Shown in pieces: positions 11,548 to 22,796 of a stretch of 64,000 nt of DNA. The DNA is from Babesia bovis T2Bo (taxonomy: Eukaryota; Apicomplexa; Aconoidasida; Piroplasmida; Babesiidae): positions 558,001 through 622,000 of the forward strand of contig NC_067396.1 of the NCBI RefSeq assembly GCF_000165395.2, in the 5' to 3' direction. The position numbers and the translations under genes are program-made. A model generated the notes under the pieces. It was not told where the DNA came from, did no database searches, and saw only the letters and a list, made by a program, of their open reading frames with translations. Within the stretch, counting starts at the first letter, position 1. The number at the start of each line of letters is the position of its first letter.

Positions 11548-12651
11548 ATGGAAAACCCTGAGAGCGATCAACAAGTTGGCACATCGGTGTTTGTGGCGAA
11601 GTTTTTTAGTGGTGACGAACTGTCTTCCCTGTTCCTTCCTTATGGTTTACTGTGCGATCGATCATCAGATATTCCCCTTGAAACTGGGGATAGGTTGGAA
11701 CTTGATGATGTCAAGTTAAAGGAGGTTACAGAAGTCATTTTCAAAGACTGCTTGCAATTTATCCGTGGCGAGGTGTCTGACACAGATACATTTGAATGGT
11801 ATCATGACTTTATCGCATTTACTAATCTACAGATAGTAGTACGTCACAATGCTGCTATTCTTGTTGAAGGTGAGGACTTAGATGATCTTCTAGATTACAC
11901 AATTATTCATATGCGCAACTTGCGTTCTTCCGTCGCCAGGAATGCCCTAATGTTTGTGAGTTGCTTGATAGAGTCAATAACGGATAATCATGATCTATTT
12001 CTTTCAATATCACTGAAGCTAATGCCTCAGTTATTTAGATGTTGTACATCTGAGAAGATAGTTTACCGCAGGCCTGCCTTGGACAATCTTGTTGCGATTT
12101 CCAGGCGTTGTGGTAGGAAGGACTACATTTATATCGCATGGCTAATTATGACGTACGCGTGTGATCGCAATGCAAAGGTATCTTCTGCAGCTGGCGTAAC
12201 ACTCCAAGCGTTCTTTGACCACTTTAGTGATGACTACCTAGCTCAAGTTGACAAGGCAATAACTACGGAGTGGTTGGGGCCATGTTTGTCATCCAAGGAC
12301 GTAACAGTGAAAGAAATATGCACCAAGGTTGTAACTAGGATAATTGGTCTAATATCACCTGAAGAAGTGGAATCCTGGTACTATAGCATTGACCCAAAGT
12401 CTAAGGTTGCCAAATTACTACGACCACACGTCAAGATTAAGGAGACTGTTCAAGATCTCAATTCACCTGAAGATGAATTAAATGGAGCGACACTTCCATC
12501 CGCTATAGTTTGTTCTACAGGTGAGATGCCGTCCAACATGGAGGTGGTAGACTGTGGTTCAACGGAGATGATACATTCAGAGTCTGGTGAACAGGTTGAC
12601 TCAATAGCTTCTAGTGGTGATATAAACGCAGTAGACGAAGTCGAGTTATAG
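11548..12651 (+). CDS. TOG/HEAT-repeat protein (CLASP-like)
   Basis: Intronless, 367 aa. Residues about 40-290 form amphipathic helix pairs of HEAT type. NLRSSVARNALMFVSCLIES and the following LFLSISLKLMPQLFRCCTSE resemble the second and third helical layers of TOG domains in CLASP and TOGARAM proteins, which bind tubulin. The last 80 residues are acidic and low complexity. A single TOG-like array with no basic microtubule-binding tail suggests a TOGARAM-like or cytoskeletal adaptor role. Family level is inferred from the helix pattern, not from a catalytic motif. The start is the first ATG after a stop-rich AT leader. Confidence 0.6.
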   Translation: MENPESDQQVGTSVFVAKFFSGDELSSLFLPYGLLCDRSSDIPLETGDRLELDDVKLKEVTEVIFKDCLQFIRGEVSDTDTFEWYHDFIAFTNLQIVVRHNAAILVEGEDLDDLLDYTIIHMRNLRSSVARNALMFVSCLIESITDNHDLFLSISLKLMPQLFRCCTSEKIVYRRPALDNLVAISRRCGRKDYIYIAWLIMTYACDRNAKVSSAAGVTLQAFFDHFSDDYLAQVDKAITTEWLGPCLSSKDVTVKEICTKVVTRIIGLISPEEVESWYYSIDPKSKVAKLLRPHVKIKETVQDLNSPEDELNGATLPSAIVCSTGEMPSNMEVVDCGSTEMIHSESGEQVDSIASSGDINAVDEVEL

Positions 12652-13055
12652 GCAGTTAACCCAATATTTGTCATTAATGTGATGGTTCCGAGCCTTTGGG
12701 TATATAAAGGAAAGGATCCTAGGGTTTCCAAACGTATACTTTGACCACATTAACTGCGCCAACAAGCAAACCCATACTGTGTTACAAACATAATATGACC
12801 ATTCACTTAGAATATGTATCATCATCTCTGCGGTGCTATTTCGCAACTATGAAGCTTTATCTGTAATATAGTTTCGTCAATATGTATGTCCATGTGGTTG
12901 CGGTATTCGTTTATAGTTATTCACACATATGAAATATCACAATATAATTTACGGTTTACCATACGATATTGAAACATCCCTTTGGGATGTTTGGGAGTGT
13001 TGTTAGTGAAAGACAATATCACGCTAACCAACAATGTGCCGTGATTCACGATTGA
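12652..13055. other. Intergenic, nothing recognised
   Basis: AT-rich, lies between the convergent ends of the TOG protein and the small gene at 13.1-13.6 kb. No feature seen. Confidence 0.6.
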
Positions 13056-13585
13056 TTAAGTAGTTCGAATAAGCGAATCACTGTAAATTGCTATATGCGT
13101 TTTCCTATGAAGCATACCTCCATTTTTGGCTATCTTTTCATATCGTCTTTCTTCAACAGTTGACGCCTCGTTTGGAAGTACGCGAATGGCGACTCCCGTA
13201 GTTTTCTGCTAATACGACTGACTTTTACCTGTGTCTAAAACCTACTTGCGTCACCGTTGCTTCCTCTATCTGTGGTACTGTAGTAACCTACATCGGGGAT
13301 TTGTAGACCAGTAGCAATAACCTACACCTCTGTCTTTATTTGCAGTTGCCGTTGAGAAAGCTATAATACAAATTAGATTTCATATAATATATGTTTTGAT
13401 ATTTAACATGAGCGGTAGAAACGAAAGCGAACTGCGTATTAATGCCTACCTTTTGCCATGCCCTTCATGAGCGAGCCCATAAGCTGCTCCATGTTGTCTT
13501 CTTCGCCACTATCTGGGACCTCATCCTCATTAGAGGTGTCAATTCCCACCCCTGAGTGGGTTTGTTCAGTTTCCTTGTCGTCCAT
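13056..13585 (-). CDS. Small multi-exon gene, acidic N-terminus (hypothetical)
   Basis: Exon 1 starts ATG 13585 (MDDKETEQTHSGVG..) and ends MGSLMKGMAK at a GTAGGC donor. Further candidate exons with matching phase read LSQRQLQIKTE, VTTVPQIEEATVTQ and a last exon KTTGVAIRVLPNEASTVEER.. ending at TAA 13056-13058, with introns of about 39-90 nt. The joined product would be about 120 aa with an acidic first third. No family recognised. The first and last exons look convincing; the two short middle exons are tentative. Confidence 0.45.
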
Positions 13586-13835
13586 GATGGATTTTATAAA
13601 ATGTGCACAGCTGTATTACACCATCTATGGCGTTGCACTTCGTCTACCCGCTTTATATGTTATTAAGATATGCATTATAGTTTTGAATGCCAATTTGGTA
13701 TAGTTGTTATGAGTGCGCATTGCCTTTGGTTATGGTCCATTTAAGGATGATTATAAACAGCTAGTACTTTACACTCAATTTGTGTGATTCCACAGTGTTG
13801 ACACCAAGGGTGGAGCTAATATACGCCCAATCGAT

Positions 13836-15155
13836 TTAGTGGCACCGACGGTATGCAATGGTGGTACCGTGCTCACGATACTCTCCTTTGGAGATCCACA
13901 GTTGTTGGAAACGTCCTAGTGACGCCAGAATAGAGGCTCCCAACCATGTAGAGTAGCGGCATTCACTGTATGACGACGAGTGAACTATTTTGAACTTGTT
14001 ACACTTGCCTATTATTCCTTCGGATACATATTTATTTAGAACGTCCACGAATCCAGGCGTCAGAGTCACACCTCCTACTACCACTATGGATGACAGTAGC
14101 TCGCGGCGTATGTCAACATCAGTATCGAACATTGAGTCCGCAATCATCTGATGTATCCCTTTGAAGTTGTTAAATTCTGCGACGGATGCCGTTTCGGGCG
14201 CAAACAGGTGTTTCGGCACTTCACATATTTTTTCGTCTATTTTAATGACATCACCGTCAGGTAGTTTGTATGACAGTGATGTATCCGTTGGTAACATTGA
14301 CGATGAACTCTCTCTTATTTCACGTGCAACGCACTGCCGATGGTAATTATGTGCGAGGCTATTCCCCGGTTTGAAAAATTCATGCCCACGCTTGTACAAT
14401 ATATCACACAATTCCATATCCAATGCGTTACCACCAACCATTGACGTCTGTATTGTCGACTGTAGCGATATACCCTCATGAACAGGCGACGCAATACTGC
14501 CGCCAGCGCCTATATCTACGACCATTGCAGATTGTCTACCCACTGAAAATGCCGATAGCGTTGCCCTCTTGGCTAAGTACGCAGCGGGTACATCCAACTG
14601 TTCAAATAAAATCTCGAGGGTGCAGTCGCGGAACTGCTTGCATTCAGCAGTAGGCTCAGTGACCATCATAGGGTGTTGCGTAACATCCAGGCCCAGGCCA
14701 CCCACCTTGGTTGCCATGAAATCATCATTCTCCAACACTGGGCATTATATGGCATGCAATCGGTGACTTACATTGTATGGTGGACGAACAACCATCTGCT
14801 GCATATAGTTAAATTTGCAAAATATTACCCTACCTGGTAAAACCTCACGAACAGCTCCTTCCACACCTAGCCTGATCAGCTTCTCGAATACGAATGGCTC
14901 AACTTCCAAATTTTCATCGCGATTGTACTGTAACAACCGACGCATCTCGACAAAGGACGGTGGTCTTACACGGTTTAGGGGCATCCAATTGAGATACTCA
15001 TTTTGCCAAACATCTCTACATAATGCACTTGGAATGTACTCTCTAGGGAAGTCCTCTTGGCAGTTGCCAATACGCAGCGTGTCAAACCCAGGGTCAACTA
15101 TAATTGCCGATACGTCGTCACCTCCGCTCTGTATAACCTTGCTCCCCATGGTCAC
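13836..15155 (-). CDS. Actin-related protein ARP4-like, 3 exons
   Basis: Exons 15155-14834, 14798-14772 (27 nt) and 14737-13836 are joined over 35- and 34-nt introns to give 416 aa, all in phase. Actin-fold landmarks: VVDIGAGGSIASPVHEG (phosphate 2 loop region), IVVVGGVTLTPGFVDVLN and a C-terminal segment STWLGASILASLGRFQQLWISKGEYREHG. The last one is diagnostic for ARP4/BAF53 rather than conventional actin. ARP4 is a shared subunit of chromatin remodellers and NuA4-type acetyltransferases. The N-terminal phosphate-1 loop is degenerate (VDPGFDTLRIG), as is usual for nuclear ARPs that do not polymerise. Confidence 0.88.
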
Positions 15156-15539
15156 TAATATACTTGTATTATAGTTATGAATTGGTAACCCTTTTTCACA
15201 TTAAGACAAATTCCACGATAGAGTATCGAGATAAGCGCGTAGCGTTCTGGAGTACCAGCGTTACAACTTTTGCTTGTATTGTATCTGGAACATACCTTTC
15301 AAATGATTTTAACATCTACAATTAATACATAAATATTCTTTATTGATATATACGAGATTCTAGGCTTGACGTCAATAGAGATACTATCTGGATGATCATC
15401 ACCAATGAAAAACCAGTGAAATGAGCAACTCAAATACAACCTTTAGAAGCCAATATGAAACACGTAGCAGAGTATATATGTTGATTCCTGGAGGTAGCAA
15501 CGATACGCAATCCAGAGTGTATCATACATCAATATGATA
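15156..15539. other. Intergenic between ACP end and ARP4 start
   Basis: AT-rich, presumably holds the ARP4 promoter and the ACP 3' end. No gene seen. Confidence 0.6.
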
Positions 15540-16018
15540 TCAGATGTCTTGTCGACGTTCTAGCTTACGTTCTAGGTAATCTGCTATTTCTTTAATAGTC
15601 CTTAACTCGGCAAAGTCGTAATCTGGGATTGTCAAGTCAAATTCTTCTTCAATGGAGAGCAAGACTTCGACCTCATCCAATTGGTCAGCGTCGAACTCCT
15701 AGGTTACTATAAACAATACACACAGCAACCAACCTGTAGAAACTTGCAAGACGGGTCTACGTTTTTAGCTTCTTGGCCGAACTTTCTCTCAAGAATCTTA
15801 CAAAGGCGCTCTATAGTCTCAGGTTTGGCAAATTCTGGCAATATACGCCTATTGGGGAAACTTAATGGCTTTGAAGTATTTGTGTAACGCAATGTAAATG
15901 CCGCAACTTGCGGCAGAATATTGAACACACCTCCAAGAGGGCGTGTACTGAGCAGGGGCGCTAGAATGACTACAAAGGCAATACCCAATGGGTTAAGCAT
16001 ACGGAATACAACGTTCAT
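15540..16018 (-). CDS. Mitochondrial acyl carrier protein-like, phosphopantetheine Ser absent
   Basis: Exons 16018-15734 and 15698-15540 are joined over a 35-nt intron (147 aa). The C-terminal half is an ACP fold: ERLCKILERKFG, then FDADQLDEVEVLLSIEEEFD, then LTIPDYDFAELRTIKEIADYL. In canonical ACPs the helix II start reads D-S-L-D, with Ser carrying 4'-phosphopantetheine; here it is D-Q-L-D, so no prosthetic group can be attached. The N-terminus is hydrophobic and basic, consistent with an organelle presequence. In malaria parasites a mitochondrial ACP also lacks this Ser and works in the Fe-S cluster assembly complex (ISD11/NFS1); the same role is likely here. It starts 18 bp after the NOG2 stop on the same strand. 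Confidence 0.85.
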
Positions 16019-16036
16019 TATACATGTTTGACAGAA

Positions 16037-17938
16037 TTAACATAAGAAACTGTTGTAGTCTATTCCCTCTAGGCCAGATGGTGTGGTTGGAAGGCGCGAG
16101 TGGTGTTTTTTCTCTGGTTCTGCGTCAGCCGGTTCAGTTTCATCAACACTGCCTTCCACCGCATCGGCAACTTCTGATTCTTCTATTGGCCCGGAAACCT
16201 CAGTAGATAGTTCTAGTTGACCTAGTTGTTCAATCTGTTCCTTTATTTCTTTCCCGGGGTCTACCTTGGCATCCGATGGTGGAGGTTCGCTGTAATAGGG
16301 TAGACGTCCGCGCTGGAAATCGTATAGCACAATGCGTGCTGCCGTAGATATATCTGGCACTCTTCCCTTTTGGAACTTGCCGAACTTTTCGGCAACGAGA
16401 TCTAAAAAGTTGTCGCCGGTGAAATCATCCCTGATGCCGTAACGCTTGACCAAAGCTTCTCTGTAACACCATGTAGATAAGTTGTTGGATAAGTGTACAT
16501 TACCACTTTGCTATCTTACTTCGCAACCCAAGGTGTTATTCCACCTGTTTCTTGACTATAAAGTTGTACTTACCTAGAAATAATCTCTAGAACGCGGTCT
16601 ATATAATTTTCAGGGTCACTAATACGCTCAACACGCACTACACCCTTGAGCAAACGATCACCTTCGTCTGAATCTTCAATTGGAGTCACACCAGGACAAT
16701 CGATGAGGTGTATCCTTTTAGTTAGAGATACATACTGCCATACCCGAGTCTCACCTGGAATTGGCGCTGCTTTACAATTTTTTTCTCCTTTGAGAGTGTT
16801 TATCACGGAACTCTTGCCAACATTTGGATATCCAATGAACCCAACGCTAAAGTGTTTGCGGTCCTTCATCAATTGTGAGTATTGCCTGGCACAGTGTTAT
16901 TAACGCATCGATGCTATATTGTCTTAATAAGAACATAACCTACTTCAGAAGCTGCATTAGGGTGTTTTTCCCGAATGGTTTAGTAACTGAGGCATGGAAA
17001 GCTACAGTAGGTATAGTGCGATTTAAGTGCTTAATCCAGGCAGCCGTAACCCAAGTTGGCACCAAGTCACATTTATTGAGCAGTATAATCAGTACTTTGC
17101 TCTGTTTGTTTTCCCGGATATAGGTTTCTAGGCGGTGGCATCTAGATAAACGTTACTATTTGTGGTATATACCCTACCTGGTTCCCATTGGATTGCGAGC
17201 GTCAACCACTTGGACAATTACATCTGAGCAGTCAATCACCTTGTACAGTTCGCCCCAAATGCGCTTAGAAGTACCCTTCTTAAATATAAAGTGAGAAGCT
17301 TCCTCAGAGCAGTCTGCAGGTACGTCACGTTGTAGGTAAGTATCTTTAGAGGCATCATAACTGATGGTAGAAGCCCTTTCAGCCAATTCCTCAACTGTGG
17401 ATGCCATAAGCTTTGGGCGTTTGCGCACAGACTTAGCACCAAACGTATGTTCATAGGGCTCTATCGATAAGATTTTGCTGTTATCGTCCTTGATGTCTGA
17501 ATTTTTTAATAGCGATATCGGTAGTTTGCTACGTTTCAATATGTGCCTATATATTGTTATACTATGCAATATGTTACCAACGTTCGTGGATTGGACTTTG
17601 CCTCTTCCAGCTCATTACGTATATTTTTCATTTGCTCCTGCGTGAGAACTCGAGTATTACCAAACCAGCGTCTATCAGGGCATATACGTGCCGGTTCAGT
17701 AGCCTGTACTCGCATTTTTTCCAGATTAGGCTTTTCACGGTACATATTCAGACGTTTAATGGTCGTTTTGTCACGATATTGACCTACGAAACATGAATCA
17801 ACACAAATGCCACTAACCTTCTTTTTTGCCCTTCACTCCTGTGCGATGTGGATTGGTAATTGCCGTCGACGCCCGAAAGGCTGGAAACGGTTGCGCTTCA
17901 GAGCGCTTAGCAATGCGATTCTTTCGTCCCTTTGCCAT
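16037..17938 (-). CDS. NOG2: Nucleolar GTP-binding protein 2 (NOG2/GNL2)
   Basis: Multi-exon gene, start ATG 17938 ([18 protein letters not shown]), stop 16037-16039. The circularly permuted GTPase order is clear: [17 protein letters not shown], then [13 protein letters not shown] (G4), then [17 protein letters not shown] (G1), then [11 protein letters not shown] (G3). The N-terminal basic segment and [15 protein letters not shown] are typical of the NGP1NT domain. Introns are about 34-80 nt; the last junctions near 16.45-16.57 kb and 16.87-17.17 kb were placed from family continuity. It drives nuclear maturation and export of the 60S subunit. It is shorter than yeast or human relatives because the C-terminal basic tail is reduced to an acidic 80-residue end. 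Confidence 0.88.
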
Positions 17939-18901
17939 CTTGGTGACAGATATTTAAATTCTAGTGGAAAATTTAGTATATATAAATATAATATCCATAT
18001 GGCTATTGCACTCCGCCCTTTTAGCAGGTTACACTACCGACGCGTTCACCCCTTAACTAAGATAACAGCCACAACACACTATAATACAGATGTTTACTTT
18101 GTGCACATATAATTAATTGTTATATTATAAATACTTTCTAAGATTTTATTTATATGTTGATTCATATTATAATTCCATGGTCATTGGCTATAGTATTCCC
18201 TATTTACCACTAAAAACAAAAGGTGGTTTTTGTTCACCTCCCTAAATGCTGTCATATGAATAAAGTCATGACATGAGTGTGGTACTACTGGATACGTCCA
18301 ATTGCTAATGTATAACACTAGTACGCGCTTATGGTAGTTGCAGGTAACACGTAGAGCTATGACCCTTGGTTTGAACATATGCCCAGAAGATGAGAAATAT
18401 ACACAGCGATCATGTTGTGTATTACTGATCTAGGCCACAATTTGATCCTACATCGATTGGTGCTAACATCGTGGGATGTGTAGATTAATATAAAACTCTG
18501 AAGCGTCGTACCTATTATTCCACTAAAGTGTCACAATTTGCCTAGATTATATGAATAGCGTGATATAACACGTATGAGTAAACGTAATCTTACCAGAAGG
18601 CATCTATAAGCAATGCGTTGGTAACAGAATAACGCTGTCCGTGGATTCTAGGAATCCAGGATCCAATTGATGGGTATTATCTTGGCCTAATTGTTAACGA
18701 ATTGTGTCGATAAAATAAAAGTGTGTAAGAATCAAGGTTCTAATCTTGGTTGTTTGACACAGTTAATGCATACTTTAATGATGCCGTAACACAGGCCGCA
18801 CAATAAGACCAATTGGGTCGTATAACCAGGTATATACAGTTCCGGGTGCTTATACCCATTCATACACACCTATGGGTTCTTGATTTTAAATTACAGGATG
18901 A
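17939..18901. other. Divergent intergenic region NOG2 / RPA43
   Basis: About 960 bp, AT-rich with mononucleotide runs. It must contain both promoters. No ORF or RNA gene supported. Confidence 0.6.
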
Positions 18902-19703
18902 ATGGCGCAGCTTCCGTGGACAGTTGTCCGCAAAACCCCGGTATCATTCGCTAAAGCGCGTTCATTGGCGGAACGCTGTTCCAATGGTAAGCCATTGAAT
19001 TCAATGATCATGTAGACCCTCAGAAATATCGCAATTTCTAGTGAGCCACGCAAATAAAACGCGCATAGCATCACTTCTGCAAGCATTCGTGGAATCGTTA
19101 GAAGAATGCCAAAATAACGAATATATAAATACCACTTACAAGGATGTACCGTGCGTAGCGTCTATAAAGGCACTTGGTGTGGTACAAATACATCCATCAT
19201 TTCTTGGAAATCCACTCAAAGGAGTGTACGCATATCTGTCCAACTTCCTTATGCAGTAAGTGGTCAACCCGAAGGAATATTCTTGATTGCTAGATACAAT
19301 GAAGACATTGGCGGCATTTGGTTAACGTGTGGCAAGATAACTCAACTGGATCAGTATGGGTATGTCACGGATGGCGATTGCTTTGGTATACTGTCACTAC
19401 GTGTAACCGTCAAGCTGTTGGTGTTCATACCGCAAACCGGGTTAATGTGCGGTAAGCTAGTGTACTGTGTAACATGATAAATAAATAGGCAAAACAACCA
19501 GAGCAATGTCTGATAGAGCTTCGTTGCTTGTTTATGGGATGTTTGGAGTGACCGTGCGTGCAAACGAGGGGCTTTCAGATAAGACAAGCAAGCTGTCTGA
19601 AGGTGACCTAGTGGAGGTCGACGTGACCGACGTAAAGGTACTTCAGAAAAACAAATGGGTTATGATGTCTACTACCATGGACAGAATAACGGTAATATCG
19701 TAG
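18902..19703 (+). CDS. RNA polymerase I subunit RPA43-like, 4 exons
   Basis: Exons 18902-18986, 19042-19255, 19294-19451 and 19489-19703 give 223 aa, all in phase. The N-terminal half carries IHPSFLGNPLKGVYAYLSNF followed across a 38-nt intron by QYNEDIGGIWLTCGKI, the Rpb7-type tip domain as in RPA43. The C-terminal OB-fold has FIPQTGLMCGKTTR..SLLVYGMFGVTVRANEG, matching the RPA43 pattern in which the OB-fold continues LLVYGMFNASI. RPA43 pairs with RPA14 (fungi) in the Pol I stalk and contacts Rrn3. It is convergent with the RRF gene, stops 27 bp apart. Confidence 0.8.
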
Positions 19704-19730
19704 AATTATCTATACGGTCTTTTAAGATGA

Positions 19731-20576
19731 TCATCCTAAGCTCTTGAGGGCTCCGTTGGCAATTTGATCCACCACACGTTCACTCTGCTTTACGATAGAA
19801 TCTAATTCCTTCTCTTGGCGGAAGTACATATCGTCGCTAAGACCTTTGCGCATACCTTTCAACTTCTTTGCAAAGTCCAGTCGAATAGTGCGCACTCTAG
19901 TTTTCACTTCATTATGTGTCTCCTTAACAACGGATCGAGCTTGTTGAATCATCAATTCGGTCATCGACGGGATCACTACCGATATGCGATCTGGTTGCAT
20001 ACTAACCTTATAGTCAACCAACTTAGTACTTAGACTCACGAAAACAGCGTCCAGGTGGTGTATATCTAAAGGTAATACTTGGAGTTCATATGGTCCCTTA
20101 GAGATTATACGCGCTACGTATTGCAACTGCTTTTCCTTCTTCTCACCTGGAAGTTCAACAGTTAAAGAGTCGACTAAGGAAGGGGTAGCTCTATGCAGAG
20201 TCAAACGGCTTATTTTGTACCGTAAATGCTCTTCGGCTTCTTTTAGGCGTGATTTTAAATTCACATAAAGGGAATCCAACTCGGCTTCACTAACAGCAGT
20301 TGGGTCATCATCGTCATCCGAAACCGCTCGCTTATTCCTTGAATGGTCATTGACCTTGTTTTTCTTGGAAGCAAGAAGATGTGTACATTGTAATCCACGG
20401 GACGGCCCAGTCAATATGAATCCATATACTCTAGGAGGTACCAGCTTTGTTAACCCTAGAGCGCACGCAAAATTGCAAATATACCACCAACGTGACGATA
20501 GAGTACAATCTGCTGTAGAAAAACAGACAACCGCAATGATATGCAACAGTGATGTCAAATAGACAACGGTAGACAT
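19731..20576 (-). CDS. Ribosome recycling factor, apicoplast-type
   Basis: Intronless, 281 aa. The first ~25 residues are a hydrophobic signal-like leader (MSTVVYLTSLLHIIAVVCF) followed by a basic region, a bipartite arrangement that fits apicoplast import. The RRF fold begins about residue 95 with LDSLYVNLKSRLKEAEEHL and continues HRATPSLVDSLTVEL, PLDIHHLDAVFVSL and, near the C-terminus, VRTIRLDFAKKLKGMRKGLS, the RRF helix bundle. It splits post-termination 70S-type ribosomes with EF-G. It is convergent with RPA43. Confidence 0.85.
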   Translation of the reverse strand: MSTVVYLTSLLHIIAVVCFSTADCTLSSRWWYICNFACALGLTKLVPPRVYGFILTGPSRGLQCTHLLASKKNKVNDHSRNKRAVSDDDDDPTAVSEAELDSLYVNLKSRLKEAEEHLRYKISRLTLHRATPSLVDSLTVELPGEKKEKQLQYVARIISKGPYELQVLPLDIHHLDAVFVSLSTKLVDYKVSMQPDRISVVIPSMTELMIQQARSVVKETHNEVKTRVRTIRLDFAKKLKGMRKGLSDDMYFRQEKELDSIVKQSERVVDQIANGALKSLG

Positions 20577-20850
20577 CCCAAGTAAGTATGCATAAGGAGC
20601 TTGGTTTATATGAACACAATCATGACTTCCGATGACATATACACATATAAACCATTGCTATATACACTGAATAGCAAATCGCATTCCGATAATGGTGGCA
20701 TATGGGTCTACATAACCAACATGTGCACCAGGATGGCGCGCGTGTAAACACATGTTAGATGACGTCTACGGGTTACACATCAATACGATACACTACGTTC
20801 CCTTTAAATGTACTATATAGATGCAAATACCGTGCTAACACAGCGTGAAT

Positions 20851-22643
20851 ATGACAGAACAAACTGTAGCAGATATCGCAGAGACTGTATGCTGGGTAGT
20901 AGGAGAAATAGGACAGTTGATTGACCCAGATTACGATGATTTCATAGAAAGGGAGCCAATAAAACCAATAAGAAAGGTTTCGCAGGAACGAATGGAACCA
21001 TGGACAACCTGTGAACGGTGGAGGAAACATGAAGTGCCTCCATGTAAGTCAACACTAGCTAATCTAGATATCAAATACAGCCGACACCCAACCCAAGTTC
21101 AGTGTAAATCATGATGTTAACAACAAGGTATACATAGGGACCTGTGATATATTAGAATTGGAAGTGGGAGCAGTAGCTGTATTTTTAGATGAACTCTCAC
21201 CCTTTGTATCCAGAACAGCGAAACGCATCCACATACAAAGTGGCAAATCGATGCCATACGAGGAATTTGAAAAAATGAGATGTGGCGATGTAATGACTCA
21301 ACGTAGCTATAACATTGGCAGTGAATACGCCATATACACTATCGCACCAAGATATGCAAGCAAGTATCCAGATGCTTCGGCCAACATAGTCAACATGTGT
21401 GTCAGGGAAGTGTTGAAAACAGCTATAGACACTGGTTTGGATACAGTGGCGATACCATTAAAAATGGGAAGGGAATATACCTACCCTGATGAACAATTCA
21501 CTACGGCGGTTCTACGCTCACTTCGGAGGTGGCTGGAAATACCTGCTGTGTCAAACAAAATAAAACGAGTCTTTCTATTCGACATAGATACAGATGCATA
21601 TTCTCTTTTAAGAAGGTTTTTCCCCAGAGATAAAAACGAGGAGGTAAGTTCTGGTTTAGTAATGTCGCTCCAACGAGGTCACTTGTCCATTGCCAATAGA
21701 TTATTCCAAAGTCTGAATTCCCATTCTAGTAATACGTTATCTACACACTGGACCAGCTCAAATTCTGACTTTTAGCCTGGCGTGAATACGTGTTACCATT
21801 CAATGACCTTTTGCAGAAACTCAGTGGAGAGCTGATTGAAATTGGAAATGAATATGGCGAAATCGTGAAAGAAGAAAGAAATATACGCATATCTGCAGGA
21901 TTTACAAATCGTGCTGATTCACCAGAGGATACGGAACCTAAAAAGGAACGTCCGCAAGTGAACATAACGCTGGGCAATTCCGGTGATAATTGTAGAGTTG
22001 GGAGTGATAGGCAACTATCAGCAAAGGATTACAATTTTGACTACTACTACCGACTATCATTATCACTCATGCAATCGCCTGTTTACAAGGAAATGGACGA
22101 CAGTGGCTTTGCCATGCTACTAGGACGTGATATCGCAGAGAGACCAGTTATCGCAATAGATGCATCTAGGATGCCAAGCACAGCAAGCAATACCCACATG
22201 GTCGCATATATACTGCGGATTATGCAGCCAGTCTTGCAAAACAAATTCGTCGTGGCATTACTTAACATGGGTAAGAACGAGGGTGATGTGTACATTGTGC
22301 ATCAGACCACTCCATAATGATCGCATCAAATGTATGCACGGTGGCAACAGAACTGTTTCAAGTGCTAGGATACAAACGATTGCGCAATTTAGGAGTTGTG
22401 TATGTACACCGCTCTGGATGGGCAACACGCGGCATACTCTATGTTATGATGGCCTTTCTTCCAGAATCCGTTGGAGAAGCTGTTATATATATAGACTCAG
22501 ATCAGGTATGTATTTGCGTTTTTCTATAGAATCTATATGATTGTTCCGCGAAGTTAGACAGCTGCCATGGAAAAGTTGTGCCACACATCATAGTCGGGGC
22601 AACTGGAAATGCAATGGCACACATAGATCTGTATTATATCTGA
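20851..22643 (+). CDS. Macro-domain plus CRAL-TRIO protein (GDAP2-like)
   Basis: The frame opens at ATG 20851 (MTEQTVADIAETVCWVVGEI). After a GTAAGT..TACAG intron near 21.04-21.08 kb comes a macro domain: KVYIGTCDILELEVGAVAVF, then a Gly/His-poor loop, YTIAPRY, MCVREVLKTAIDTGLDTVAIPL. Downstream from about 21.78 kb is a CRAL-TRIO/Sec14-type domain: YYYRLSLSLMQSPVYKEMDD.., RPVIAIDASRMP, VAYILRIMQPVLQNKFVVAL, and after a 35-nt intron LGVVYVHRSGWATRGILYVM and PESVGEAVIYIDSDQ. This domain pair is the GDAP2 architecture. The junction between the two domains (21.65-21.78 kb) is unresolved because phases do not fit one simple intron. The last junction needs a 24-nt intron (22506-22529). Function is unknown; the macro loop lacks the Asn expected of active ADP-ribose hydrolases. 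Confidence 0.78.
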
Positions 22644-22796
22644 AGCGTTATAACCTGAGCAAACTCATATCATTGTGATAGGAATTAGGCAAGTACCTGA
22701 AGTTACCTGGATACCGTAGACGACATTGATTGAATATCTTCTACGCACACTTCGTTACGTAAAGACTCACACATTATAGTAAAAAGCATAGATAAG

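Noticed and set aside
20622..20747. 41-codon open frame upstream of the GDAP2-like gene
   Set aside because: Too short with no match; may be leader sequence.
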